Of a stretch of 64,000 nt of DNA, positions 51,031 through 59,986 are shown piece by piece. The stretch's first letter is position 1, and each line of letters begins with the position of its first letter. The notes under the pieces are model-generated. The model did no database searches and was not told the DNA's origin. It worked only from the letters and a program-made list of their open reading frames with translations. Origin of the DNA: Curtobacterium sp. TC1 (GTDB lineage Bacteria; Actinomycetota; Actinomycetes; Actinomycetales; Microbacteriaceae); the NCBI RefSeq assembly GCF_019844075.1, contig NZ_CP081964.1:372001-436000 (forward strand), read 5' to 3'. The position numbers and the translations under genes were made by a program.

Positions 51031-52110
51031 GTGAACGACGAGCGCACGGCAGCGACCCCGGACCCCGGCGGTGAACTCGCGAAGGCGGAGGACGCCGACG
51101 TCACCGTCGAGGTGGACCGGGTCGCGGTGGACGGCACCTACGTCCGCGTGAGTTCGGTCGGGGAGCCGGGGGAGCGGGCGTTCCTGCTCGTCGCCGGCCT
51201 CGGCATCGCGGCCACGTACTACGAGCGGCTCGCCCCGCACCTCAACGAGAACGGCCCGGTGCACGCGCTCGACCTGCCCGGATTCGCGGGCGTTCCGCGG
51301 TTCCGGGGGAAGGGGTCGATCGAGCGGTACGCCGACGCCGTCGAGAAGGTCATCGAGGACCTCGGCCTCGTCGACCCGGTCCTGGTCGGCCACTCGATGG
51401 GCACCCAGGTCGTGACCGAGGTCGCGGCGCGTCACCCGGAGATCTCGGACCTCGTGCTCATCAGCCCCGTCGTGGACTCGCACGCGCGCACGGTCCGGCA
51501 GTCCGCGTTCCGGTTCCTGCGGTCGACACTGCACGAGCCCTCGGCGGTCCGCTGGCACGGCATCACCGCGTACGCGCTGTGCGGCTGGCACTGGTTCTCG
51601 AAGGTGCTGCCCCGGATGATCGCCTTCCCGATCGAGGAACGCGCGGCCCACGTGCAGGCGCGCACCCTCATCGTCCGCGGCGAGCACGACGCGATGGTCC
51701 CGCGGGACTGGATCCGTCGGCTCGCGCGGGTGTTCCCCTACGCCGTGCTGCGCGAGGTCGTCGACGGCGCCCACTCGGTCATGCACGCCCAGGCCGACGC
51801 GGTCGCCCGGCTGGCGGTCGCGCACGTCGACCACCGCCTGCCGGACCGCGGGGTCGGTTCGCTGCAGCGCGTGCGCGACGACTCGACGGCGTCCGACCTG
51901 TCACGGTTGAGCCCGAGCGAGGCGTGGATGCTCGTCAAGTCGCGCTTCGTCGAGCTGGTCGGCATGGCGAAGAACGACGACGAGACGCTCGAGGCGGCCA
52001 AGTCCGCCCACGCAGTCGCCATGGCCGACGGTGACGACCTGCCGGTCGACCCCGCCGACCGCAAGGCGGTCGTCGACGCGGTCGCGCCCGAAGCCGACCC
52101 GACCCGCTGA
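51031..52110 (+). CDS. Alpha/beta hydrolase
   Basis: 359 residues. Nucleophile elbow GHSMGTQV, oxyanion-loop VAGLGIAATYYERL, acid Asp in RGEHDAMVPRDW, catalytic His in DGAHSVMH. About 80 residues beyond the hydrolase core form a helical C-terminal extension (SPSEAWMLVKSRFVEL and on) of unknown role. Promoter TATCGT (50996-51001); GTG start after GAGGAG. Ends at a 22-bp perfect hairpin. Confidence 0.82.
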   Translation: MNDERTAATPDPGGELAKAEDADVTVEVDRVAVDGTYVRVSSVGEPGERAFLLVAGLGIAATYYERLAPHLNENGPVHALDLPGFAGVPRFRGKGSIERYADAVEKVIEDLGLVDPVLVGHSMGTQVVTEVAARHPEISDLVLISPVVDSHARTVRQSAFRFLRSTLHEPSAVRWHGITAYALCGWHWFSKVLPRMIAFPIEERAAHVQARTLIVRGEHDAMVPRDWIRRLARVFPYAVLREVVDGAHSVMHAQADAVARLAVAHVDHRLPDRGVGSLQRVRDDSTASDLSRLSPSEAWMLVKSRFVELVGMAKNDDETLEAAKSAHAVAMADGDDLPVDPADRKAVVDAVAPEADPTR

Positions 52111-52132
52111 CGCCGGGCACTGCACGCGGCGC

Positions 52133-52179
52133 ACGGGAGGCCCGGTGCCGGTTCGCGGAACCGGCACCGGGCCTCCCGT
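52133..52179. terminator. 22-bp perfect bidirectional terminator, CGGGAGGC family
   Basis: 22 bases (52133-52154, starting ACGGGAGGCCCGG) are exactly complementary to 52158-52179 around a GCG loop. It sits between convergent gene ends at 52110 and 52210. Confidence 0.85.
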
Positions 52180-52209
52180 CGGTCGCGTCCACGGCGACCA
52201 GCCTGCCGG

Positions 52210-53403
52210 TCAGGCCGTGATGCGGCCCGTCAGCATGTCGGGCGTCAGCGCGTGGGCCTCGGCGAGGACCTTGCGGGCCTCGTCGGTCTTGTCCCACACG
52301 TTCCACAGCAGCACGCCGCGCACCAGGTCGTCGTCGTCCAGGTAGTAGACGACGCCGGTGACCGTGGGGTCCTGCCAGTCCTCGACGGTGCGGAGCTTGG
52401 TGGAGACCTGCCCCACCGCCTCGTACCCCATGTCGAAGACGTCGGAGTAGAACATCGGCGTGTGGTCGTAGGTCTCGTCGGCGTCCGCGAGGTTCCGGCC
52501 GGCCTGCCGACCCTGCTGCTGCGCGTTGTCGACGTGCTCGACCCGTCGGGTCCCGAGGATCCGGTCCGGGTACTCGGCGACGTCACCGGCCGCGAAGACC
52601 GAGTCGTCGTCGGTCAGCAGCGTCGACGAGACCACGATGCCGTCGCGCACGGTCAAGCCGGCGTCGGCGGCGAGCTGCGTGGCGGGCTCGATGCCGAGTC
52701 CGGCGACCACGGCGTCCGCTTCGAGCACGGAGCCGTCGTCGAGGGTGAGCGTGACCCCGTCCGGCGTCTGGGTGCCGGACTCGACCCGGCGGCCGAGTCG
52801 CAGGTCGGCGCCGGCGTCGACGAAGCGCTGCTGGAAGGCGCGCGCGAGGTCGTCCGGGAACATCCGTCCGCCCACGACCTCGTCCGGGTCGACCAGGGTG
52901 ACGCGTGCACCGTTCTGCACGACCCCGGCGGTGATCTCCTGGCCGATGTAGCCGCCGCCCACCACGACCACGTGCGCCCCGGCGTCGGCGAGCTCGCGGA
53001 GCTTCCGGTAGTCGTCGGCGCTGCGGTAGTCGAGCACACGGTCCGACGGTGCAAGACCGGGCAGCCCACGGGGCTTGCCGCCCGTGGCGATGAGCAGACG
53101 CTCGTACCCGTGGGTCTGACCGTCGGCCGTGGTCACGGTCTTCGCGGCACGGTCGATCCCCGTCACCGCGGTGCCCAGGACGAAGGACGCCCCGGTCTCC
53201 TCGGTGTGCAGGTCGACCTTCTCGTCCCAGCTGAAGTCCGGGTCGGTCCACAGCTTCTTCGACAGGGCCGGGCGGGCGTAGGGCCGGTCGACGTCCTCGC
53301 TGAGGATGCCGATCGTGCCGTCGGCGTCGAGTTCGCGGACGCCGCGGGCGGCGGCGTCGGCGACCATCCCGCCGCCGATGATGAGGTATCGGTAGTCGGT
53401 CAC
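52210..53403 (-). CDS. FAD-dependent pyridine nucleotide-disulphide oxidoreductase (ferredoxin-reductase-like)
   Basis: 397 residues. FAD motif YLIIGGGMVADAAARG, NAD motif VVVVGGGYIGQEI, and the second FAD motif VFAAGDVAEYPD. Active-site Lys in PALSKKLW matches ferredoxin/rubredoxin reductases and AIF-like proteins. The C-terminal domain has YSDVFDMGYEAVG. It has no redox-active CxxC, so it passes electrons to a separate partner. 14 bp downstream of the SDR gene. Confidence 0.87.
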   Translation of the reverse strand: MTDYRYLIIGGGMVADAAARGVRELDADGTIGILSEDVDRPYARPALSKKLWTDPDFSWDEKVDLHTEETGASFVLGTAVTGIDRAAKTVTTADGQTHGYERLLIATGGKPRGLPGLAPSDRVLDYRSADDYRKLRELADAGAHVVVVGGGYIGQEITAGVVQNGARVTLVDPDEVVGGRMFPDDLARAFQQRFVDAGADLRLGRRVESGTQTPDGVTLTLDDGSVLEADAVVAGLGIEPATQLAADAGLTVRDGIVVSSTLLTDDDSVFAAGDVAEYPDRILGTRRVEHVDNAQQQGRQAGRNLADADETYDHTPMFYSDVFDMGYEAVGQVSTKLRTVEDWQDPTVTGVVYYLDDDDLVRGVLLWNVWDKTDEARKVLAEAHALTPDMLTGRITA

Positions 53404-53417
53404 GGTGCCTCCCGGCG

Positions 53418-54218
53418 TCAGATCGTGGCGACCGAGCCGGAGTCGACCCGGTAGTTGGAGCCGTTGACGAAGCTCGCGAGGTCGGAGCAGAGGAACGCGA
53501 CGACGTTCGCGACCTCTTCCGGCTCACCACGGCGCTTCAGCTCCATGTAGGGGCGCTCCTCGTCGAGGAAGCTCGTGATCGCGTCGTCGAAGCTCTGGTT
53601 CGTCTCCTCGGCGCGCTTCTTCATCATCGCGTCCGTCATTGGCGTGTGGATGAACGCCGGACTGACGGTGTTCACGAGCACGCCCTCCCGCGCGTAGGTG
53701 CGCGACAGGCCCTTCGCGAACGACAGGACCCCGGCCTTCGCGGCGCAGTAGGGCAGTTCGTCGTCGTAGGGCTGCGACGCGTCCTCGGACACGAGGTACA
53801 CGATGCGGCCCCAACCGCCCTGCCGCAGGTCGCCGATGAACTCGCGCGTGATGCGGACAGGACCCATCAGGTCGACGTCGATGGTGTCGGCCCAGCCCTG
53901 TTCGTCGATCTCGTGGAACAGGCCCTGCGCGCCGGTGATGCCCGAGGACTGCACCAGGATGTCGATCGCACCGACGGCGTCCCGCACCTTGCCGTGCAGG
54001 TCAGCCAGGCTCGCGGCGCTCGTGACGTCCGCGGCGAACGCGTGCAGCTTGCCGAGCGGCGCCTCGAGCTGGTCGGCGCTGTTGTCGAGCTGTGCCTGGT
54101 CGAGGTCGCTCACGACCACGGTCGCACCCTCTGCGAGGAGGATGCGAGCCGTGTTCCAGCCGATGCCGGAGTCGGCACCGAAGACGAGAGCGGTCTTGCC
54201 CTGGATGCCGAGGTCCAC
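53418..54218 (-). CDS. Short-chain dehydrogenase/reductase
   Basis: 266 residues. Cofactor motif FGADSGIGWNTA, catalytic region IVYLVSEDASQPYDDELPYCAAKAG has Ser and YxxxK (YCAAK), and the end FVNGSNYRVDSGSVA. An acidic residue after strand 2 (VVSDLDQAQ) favours NAD. GTG 54218 is chosen because AGGGGA precedes it and the upstream frame is non-coding. 8 bp after dps; together with the FAD reductase downstream it looks like one transcript. Confidence 0.85.
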   Translation of the reverse strand: MDLGIQGKTALVFGADSGIGWNTARILLAEGATVVVSDLDQAQLDNSADQLEAPLGKLHAFAADVTSAASLADLHGKVRDAVGAIDILVQSSGITGAQGLFHEIDEQGWADTIDVDLMGPVRITREFIGDLRQGGWGRIVYLVSEDASQPYDDELPYCAAKAGVLSFAKGLSRTYAREGVLVNTVSPAFIHTPMTDAMMKKRAEETNQSFDDAITSFLDEERPYMELKRRGEPEEVANVVAFLCSDLASFVNGSNYRVDSGSVATI

Positions 54219-54226
54219 TCGGTCCC

Positions 54227-54733
54227 CTAGGCGTGCGCCGAGGCGTCGGCGACGGCAGGCGTCGTGGCGGAGGCCAGCGGCGTGCTCGGCGCGCGGTTCT
54301 CGGCCGAGACCATCCACGCGAGCTGCTCGAGGCGCTCGATGAAGCCGTGGAGCAGGTCCGCGGTCGTCGGGTCTTCCTCGTCGACCTCGTCGTGCACATC
54401 GCGCATGGTGCCGGTCGCCTGGTAGAGGCGGAGCGTCACCTGGTCGATGGCGTCGTGGGTCGTGATCTCGCCGTCGGGGAACTGGTCGAGGTGGCTCGAC
54501 GCCGCGACCGTGCTCGAGCGTCCGTCCGGCACGGCGTACAGGGCGCGCATGCGCTCAGCGGTGTCGTCGGCGAACTCGCGTGCGGCGTCGACGATCTCGT
54601 CGAGCTGCAGGTGCAGGTCGCGGAAGTTCGTGCCGAGGATGTTCCAGTGGGCCTGCTTGCCCTGGAGGTGCAGGTCGATGAGGTCCACGAGGACCGCCTG
54701 GAGGTTCTTGGCCATCTTGTCCGAAGCGTGCAT
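54227..54733 (-). CDS. dps: Dps family ferritin-like DNA-protection protein
   Basis: 168 residues. The ferroxidase site spans two subunits: AHWNILGTNFRDLHLQLDEI contributes His, then Asp and Glu in DEIVDAAREFADDTAERM. Four-helix bundle with an Ala/Thr-rich C-terminal tail. It oxidises Fe(II) with peroxide and protects DNA in a 12-mer shell. ATG with AAAGGAG at a good distance. Dps is stress-induced; here it follows a MarR gene on the same strand. Confidence 0.93.
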   Translation of the reverse strand: MHASDKMAKNLQAVLVDLIDLHLQGKQAHWNILGTNFRDLHLQLDEIVDAAREFADDTAERMRALYAVPDGRSSTVAASSHLDQFPDGEITTHDAIDQVTLRLYQATGTMRDVHDEVDEEDPTTADLLHGFIERLEQLAWMVSAENRAPSTPLASATTPAVADASAHA

Positions 54734-54835
54734 GGTGGTGGCTCCTTTCGCGTCGGTGACCACTCCGGTCTACGCGCCGCGGCCGAGTCCACTCTCAGTG
54801 CGCACGGAACCGCGCTGTCCCCCGGGGGTGGCGGC

Positions 54836-55348
54836 TCAGTGCGCGGGGGCCGGGTCGACCTGGTCGACGGCGCCGCGCATCTGCTCGAGGAACGACGCGA
54901 CGATGCGGGCGTCGGACGCAGGGAGCCCCTCGGCGATGGACATCATCCGGCGGTGCATGATGCCCAGGGTCGCGCGGACCTCGTCGTCGGTCTCGGTCGT
55001 CGGGGTGATCACGAGTGCACGGCGGTCGGTGGGGTGCGGATCGCGGCGCACGTGGTTCGACTTCACCAGCCGGTCGATGAGGATCGTGGTCGAGGCGGAC
55101 GAGATCTTGAGGTAGGCGGCGAGGTCCTTCGGGCTCACGCTGCGGCCCGAGCGCTGCGCCTGCAGCAGGAAGCGCACGGCGAGCAGGTCGGTCTCGCCCA
55201 TGCCCATCGAGTCGCGGGTGCGACGGCGCATCGCGGTCTCTGCGGCACGGTAGCGTCGCAGGGCGTTGAGCACGGCGACCCCGCGCTGGGTCGCGTCGTC
55301 GTCGGGGAACCAGTACCCGGACGCCTCGGTGATCTCCTGCGTTGCCAT
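54836..55348 (-). CDS. MarR family regulator of the redox gene cluster
   Basis: 170 residues. Winged helix at residues ~60-130 (KDLAAYLKISSASTTILIDR, then NHVRRDPHPTDRRALVITP wing with the DRR motif). The ATG at 55348 is 6 nt after TAGCCT (complement of 55355-55360), so leaderless. It lies between the FMN reductase gene and dps on the same strand, with an operator-like repeat over its own promoter. It probably controls this stress cluster. Confidence 0.83.
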   Translation of the reverse strand: MATQEITEASGYWFPDDDATQRGVAVLNALRRYRAAETAMRRRTRDSMGMGETDLLAVRFLLQAQRSGRSVSPKDLAAYLKISSASTTILIDRLVKSNHVRRDPHPTDRRALVITPTTETDDEVRATLGIMHRRMMSIAEGLPASDARIVASFLEQMRGAVDQVDPAPAH

Positions 55349-55354
55349 TGGCAC

Positions 55355-55386
55355 AGGCTAGTCCGTCTCGTATGGAGGCTGTCTAG
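55355..55386 (-). promoter_or_regulatory. MarR promoter with imperfect palindromic operator
   Basis: The -10 box is the complement of AGGCTA (55355-55360). CTAGTCCGTCTC (55358-55369) and GAGGCTGTCTAG (55375-55386) are inverted repeats matching at 9 of 12 positions with a 5-bp spacer. Confidence 0.55.
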
Positions 55387-55436
55387 CGACTTCCTGTGGG
55401 TGCGGTCGACCGCACGGCCGACCGCACCCTGGTCGA

Positions 55437-55994
55437 CTACGCGGCGGCCTGCTCCGTCGACGCGTCGGCGAGCGCGGTCAGTGCGCCCTGGACGAGCGTG
55501 GTGACCTCGGCGTCCTCGCGCGGGTGGGTCTCCGCGAAGCGGACGACCGACTGCGGGATCGCGACCTTGACGTCCTCCAGGACCTTCGCACCGGCGATGC
55601 CGGCGACCTTGCGGGCGTCGTCGTGGGCCCAGACGCCGCCGTACTGGCCGAACGCCGAACCGATGGCGGCGAGCGGCTTGCCGGACAGCGGCGAGGCGCC
55701 GAACGGACGCGATGCCCAGTCGAGGGCGTTCTTCAGCACGGCCGGGATCGTGCCGTTGTACTCGGGGGTGACGAGCAGGACGGCGTCCGCGGCGGCGATC
55801 GCGTCACGGAAGGCGACGGCCGCGGCGGGCGGGGTGTCGCCGTCGATGTCCTCGTTGTAGAACGGCAGGTCGACGATGCCGTCGAACGTGGTGACCTCGA
55901 TGCCCTCCGGCGCGTGGTGGGCCGCGGCCTCGGCGAGCTTGCGGTTGATGGAGTCGGCGCGCAGGCTGCCGACGAGTGCGAGGACGTTCGTCAT
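55437..55994 (-). CDS. NADPH-dependent FMN reductase
   Basis: 185 residues, flavodoxin-like. FMN-phosphate loop VGSLRADSINRKLA, LLVTPEYNGTIPAVLKNALDW as the isoalloxazine-binding signature, GSAFGQYGG. It reduces FMN, quinones or chromate-like oxidants with NAD(P)H. ATG 55994 with AAGGA. A GTTGTACT half-site (about 56016-56023) lies upstream and matches the arm of the MarR operator at 18488-18506. Confidence 0.87.
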   Translation of the reverse strand: MTNVLALVGSLRADSINRKLAEAAAHHAPEGIEVTTFDGIVDLPFYNEDIDGDTPPAAAVAFRDAIAAADAVLLVTPEYNGTIPAVLKNALDWASRPFGASPLSGKPLAAIGSAFGQYGGVWAHDDARKVAGIAGAKVLEDVKVAIPQSVVRFAETHPREDAEVTTLVQGALTALADASTEQAAA

Positions 55995-56118
55995 GGTGAT
56001 CCTTCTCGTTCTGGACGTTGTACTGGGGCGGAAAGGTGTCAGCGACAACCAATGCTGTCACGTCGTCAGGCATTCCCGATCCGTGCCCGGTGTGTGCTCG
56101 GCTGGGTACGGTGGCGAC

Positions 56119-57762
56119 GTGAGCACGCTTCGGACGCCGGCCAGCACGCCCCGCACGACGAACCCGGACTGGTGGCGCGACGCCGTCGTCTACCAGGTCT
56201 ACCCACGCAGCTTCGCGGACTCGAACGCCGACGGCCTGGGTGACGTCGCGGGCATCACGAGCCGTGTGCCGTACCTGGCGTCCCTCGGTGTCGATGCCCT
56301 CTGGCTCTCCCCGTTCTTCCCGTCGCCCCTCGCCGACGGCGGGTACGACGTGGCCGACTACCGGGCGGTCGACCCGCGACTCGGTTCGCTCGACGACCTG
56401 GACGCCCTGCTCCGGTCAGCGCACGAGCACGACCTCCGGGTGATCGTGGACATCGTGCCGAACCACACCTCGGACGAGCACGAGTGGTTCCGGGCGGCAC
56501 TCGCCTCCGCGCCGGGGTCGGCGGAACGGGCGCGGTACGTGTTCCGCGACGGGAGCGGTCCCTCCGGAGCGCTGCCGCCGAGCGACTGGGTGTCGAACTT
56601 CGGCGGGAGCGCCTGGACGAGGGTCCCCGACGGCCAGTGGTACCTGCACCTCTTCGCGCCCGAGCAGCCCGACCTGGACTGGTCGAACCCCGAGGTCCGC
56701 GCCGACTTCGAGGACACGCTGCGCTTCTGGTCGGACCGCGGGGTCGACGGGTTCCGGGTCGACGTCGCACACGGCCTGGCGAAGGACCTGTCGACGCCGT
56801 ACCGCGCATCGAACGAGCACGCACTGCCGCTCGACGGTTCCGACCCGCTGTACGACCGCGACGAGGTGCATGAGATCTTCGCATCCTGGCGCACCGTGCT
56901 CGACGAGTACGACCCGCCCCGGGCCGCGGTCGCCGAGGCCTGGGCGCCCGCACCGCGACGCGTCCTGTACGCCCGGCCCACCGAACTCGGACAGGCGTTC
57001 AACTTCGACCTGCTCGAAGCGCCGTTCGAGGCACCCGCCTTCCGGAGCATCATCGAGCGGAACCTGGCAGCGTCCGAGCAGTCCGGCGCCTCGAGCACCT
57101 GGGTGCTGTCGAACCACGACGTCGTGCGGCACGCCAGCCGCTACGGCCTGCCGGACGGCACCGACACCGATGCGTGGCTGCTGACGGACGGGACCACGCC
57201 GGAGCTCGACCGGGAGCGGGGACTGCGCCGAGCCCGCGCCGCGACCCTGCTGATGCTCGCCCTCCCCGGGTCGTCGTACGTCTACCAGGGTGAGGAGCTC
57301 GGCCTGCACGAAGCCGCCGCCATCCCGCGTGACCGGCTGCAGGACCCGAAGTGGCTGCGCTCCGGACACACCGTGAAGGGTCGGGACGGGTGCCGTGTAC
57401 CGATCCCGTGGACGACCTCCGGGCCGTCGTTCGGCTTCGGCGACGTCGCGCCGCTGCTGCCGCAGCCCGCCGACTCCGGCGCGTCGTCGGTCGAGGCGGA
57501 GGACGGCGACCCATCGTCGACCCTGACCCTGTACCGCGCAGCGCTCGCGGCCCGGCGACGGTTGCAGCGGGGCGAGGAGCTCACCTGGCTGGAGTCCGGC
57601 GACGGCGTCGTGGCCTTCGCCCGGCACGACGGGTGGCGGTCGGTCACGAACCTCGGGTCGACACCGGTGCCGATGCCGTCGGGGGAGGTCGTGGTCGCGT
57701 CCGGTCCGCTCGGTGACGCGGCCGGTGTCCTGCCGGGCGAGACGACGGTGTGGCTGGCCTGA
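56119..57762 (+). CDS. GH13 alpha-glucosidase (oligo-1,6-glucosidase-like)
   Basis: 547 residues, (beta/alpha)8 barrel. YQVYPRSFADSNADGLGDVAG (first part) is the GH13 subfamily 17/30-type opening. Region I DIVPNHTS, nucleophile D215 in GFRVDVAH, acid/base E273 in AVAEAW, and D334 in SNHDVVRH. It hydrolyses or transglycosylates alpha-glucosides in the cytoplasm. GTG start 6 nt after TACGGT (56107-56112), so leaderless. Divergent from the FMN reductase gene. Confidence 0.9.
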   Translation: MSTLRTPASTPRTTNPDWWRDAVVYQVYPRSFADSNADGLGDVAGITSRVPYLASLGVDALWLSPFFPSPLADGGYDVADYRAVDPRLGSLDDLDALLRSAHEHDLRVIVDIVPNHTSDEHEWFRAALASAPGSAERARYVFRDGSGPSGALPPSDWVSNFGGSAWTRVPDGQWYLHLFAPEQPDLDWSNPEVRADFEDTLRFWSDRGVDGFRVDVAHGLAKDLSTPYRASNEHALPLDGSDPLYDRDEVHEIFASWRTVLDEYDPPRAAVAEAWAPAPRRVLYARPTELGQAFNFDLLEAPFEAPAFRSIIERNLAASEQSGASSTWVLSNHDVVRHASRYGLPDGTDTDAWLLTDGTTPELDRERGLRRARAATLLMLALPGSSYVYQGEELGLHEAAAIPRDRLQDPKWLRSGHTVKGRDGCRVPIPWTTSGPSFGFGDVAPLLPQPADSGASSVEAEDGDPSSTLTLYRAALAARRRLQRGEELTWLESGDGVVAFARHDGWRSVTNLGSTPVPMPSGEVVVASGPLGDAAGVLPGETTVWLA

Positions 57763-57872
57763 GCAGTCCAGCTCCGGTGGTCCTTCCTCCACAGCCAGGA
57801 GGCCCGTGGCGGCGTTCCACAGATCGGCTCCTGCCCGCCGTCCGGTGACGTCCGGCTCGCGACGATCGGGGC

Positions 57873-59840
57873 ATGACAGAACCCACTGCTCCAGCACCCG
57901 TCCCACGTCCGTCCCGGCCGCGGGTGGCCCGCCGCCTCGCAGCGGCGTGCACCGCACTGACCGCGCTCGCCGTCCTCGCGGCCCCGACGATCCTGCCAGC
58001 GGGGTCGAGCGCGGCGACTCTCGACTTCCCGTACGTCAACCAGTTCTCGAGCGCTTCCGGCGGAGCCCTGCACGGTGACGCCACCGTCGCCGGCGGACGG
58101 CTGCGCCTGACCGAGGACGTCCGCAACCAGGCCGGCGCCTGGTCGACGAACGACACCTTCCCCTCCGACACCGGACTCGAGATCGAGTTCACCTACGCGA
58201 TGCACACCGCGAAGGACGACCCCGGGGCCGACGGCCTGCTCCTGTACCTCGCCGACGGCGCGGCTGCGCAGGGCGTGGGGTCGTTCGGCGCCGGGCTCGG
58301 GTACGCCTGCCGCAAGGAGTCCACCGAGGGCGGTGGGCGACTGTGCGACCTGCCCGGTGTCCCCGGTGGGTTCGCCGGGATCGCGATCGACCACTACGGC
58401 AACTTCTCGTCGCGCATCAACGCGTCCGGGCCGGGAGCCCAGCCGGACCACGTCGTCGTGCGCGGTTCCGGCAACGGGATCGAGGGCTACCGGTACGTCG
58501 CCGGGGCTCCCGCTCCCGGCGGCACGGTGACGAACGGATCGACGCCGCGGAAGGTCCGCATCACGCTGCTGCCGGGCGACGCCGGCGAACTCTCGATGAC
58601 CGTCCGGCTGCAGGTGGGCTCGACGATGCGCACCGTGCTCGACGCGGTCCCCCTGCACGGGGACGACCAGACGCCGTTGCCGGCCACCCTCCGCCTCGGG
58701 TTCGCCGGCGCGACGGGCAGTCACGTGGACAACCACGAGGTCGACGCCCTCCGGGTGTGGAAGCCCGCCGACCTGTCCGTCGAGCACGACCTGCCCGCCA
58801 CCGCGGTCGCCGGGGCACCCGTCCGCTACACCGTCACGGCGCGGAACCCCGGTCCGAACGCCGCCGACCCCAGCCCACTGCAGGTGGACGTCCCCGACGG
58901 CATCCAGGACGCCACGTGGACCTGCGAACCGGCGTCGGGCTCCGGCTGCGCCACCGCATCCGGGCAGGGCGACGTGGCGACCGACCTGGGCCTGCCCCGC
59001 GGCGGGTCCGCGGTGGTGACGATCGAGGGACGGATCGCCGACGGGGTCGAGGGGCCGCTCGAGAGCGTCGCGACCATCGCGCCCCCGACGTCGCTGTCCG
59101 ACACGGACGAGTCGGACAACACCTCGCGAGCGAGCACGACCGTCGCCCTGCCGCCGGTCGTTGCACACGTCGAGACGGACAAGACGGTGTCGCCGTCCAC
59201 CGTCGCGCCCGGTGACGAGGTCGAGTACACCGTGACCGCACGGAACCGTGGGCCCTCGGTCGCCCAGCAGGTCGGAGCGGTGGACGACCTGCCCGCGGCG
59301 ATGCGGTTCATCGGGTCCGACGACGGCTGCACGGCCGAGGGACAGCGGGTGACCTGCCGGTCCGAGATCGCACTCGCGATGGGGGAGACCCACGACTTCC
59401 GGCTCCGCGCCGTGCTCGATCCGGACTACCAGGGGGACGGGTCCGACGTGGTGAACGTGGCCACGGCGACCTCCCCGACGGACCCGGACGGCGGCGACCC
59501 GTCGACGGAGGTCGCGATCGTCGTGGAACAGGACGACGCGGGCGACGGCGGCCCGGTGCCGAGCCCGTCCGCCTCTCCGGCACCCGGTCCCGACGACGAC
59601 GTCGAGGCGTCGGTGCCGGATGCTCCCCGCGGTGACGACGGTGACCGGAACACCCGTGGACCCGCTCCCGACGCCGGGCCGCAGGCCATGCGGGGTGCCC
59701 TCGCCTACACCGGTGTCGAGGACCTCGGGCTGCTCGCCGCGCTCGCCGGGGTGGTCGTCGCGGCCGGGTCGACCTGCTGGTGGCTCGCTCGTCGGCGCGC
59801 ACGGCGGACGGCGGCGCCGGACGACCAGCGTCGCGCCTGA
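57873..59840 (+). CDS. LAYTG surface protein with L-type lectin and DUF11 domains
   Basis: 655 residues. Signal peptide in the first ~48 residues, a legume/L-type-lectin-like domain (residues ~50-300; NQFSSASGGALHGD, DGLLLYLADG, FAGIAIDHYGNF), two DUF11 repeats (VRYTVTARNPGPNAADPSP; VEYTVTARNRGPSVAQQVG), a Pro/Asp linker and the sorting signal LAYTG followed by a TM helix and WLARRRARR. LAxTG is the class E sortase motif of high-G+C actinobacteria, so it should be wall-anchored and may bind plant or microbial glycans. No sortase gene is in the window. Confidence 0.87.
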   Translation: MTEPTAPAPVPRPSRPRVARRLAAACTALTALAVLAAPTILPAGSSAATLDFPYVNQFSSASGGALHGDATVAGGRLRLTEDVRNQAGAWSTNDTFPSDTGLEIEFTYAMHTAKDDPGADGLLLYLADGAAAQGVGSFGAGLGYACRKESTEGGGRLCDLPGVPGGFAGIAIDHYGNFSSRINASGPGAQPDHVVVRGSGNGIEGYRYVAGAPAPGGTVTNGSTPRKVRITLLPGDAGELSMTVRLQVGSTMRTVLDAVPLHGDDQTPLPATLRLGFAGATGSHVDNHEVDALRVWKPADLSVEHDLPATAVAGAPVRYTVTARNPGPNAADPSPLQVDVPDGIQDATWTCEPASGSGCATASGQGDVATDLGLPRGGSAVVTIEGRIADGVEGPLESVATIAPPTSLSDTDESDNTSRASTTVALPPVVAHVETDKTVSPSTVAPGDEVEYTVTARNRGPSVAQQVGAVDDLPAAMRFIGSDDGCTAEGQRVTCRSEIALAMGETHDFRLRAVLDPDYQGDGSDVVNVATATSPTDPDGGDPSTEVAIVVEQDDAGDGGPVPSPSASPAPGPDDDVEASVPDAPRGDDGDRNTRGPAPDAGPQAMRGALAYTGVEDLGLLAALAGVVVAAGSTCWWLARRRARRTAAPDDQRRA

Positions 59841-59849
59841 TCCGGCGGT

Positions 59850-59879
59850 GGGGCGGCGTCGCTCGGCCGACGCCGCCCC
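59850..59879 (+). terminator. Perfect 12-bp hairpin terminator
   Basis: GGGGCGGCGTCG (59850-59861) pairs with CGACGCCGCCCC (59868-59879), loop of six. It follows the surface protein gene. Confidence 0.78.
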
Positions 59880-59986
59880 GACCGGGCATTCGAGCATCCT
59901 CAGTGCTGCCGGACCCATGGCGGTCGGGCGGCTCTCACGGCGGCGGTAGGATCGATCTCACGAACCGCATGCCTGAAAGAGGTCCC

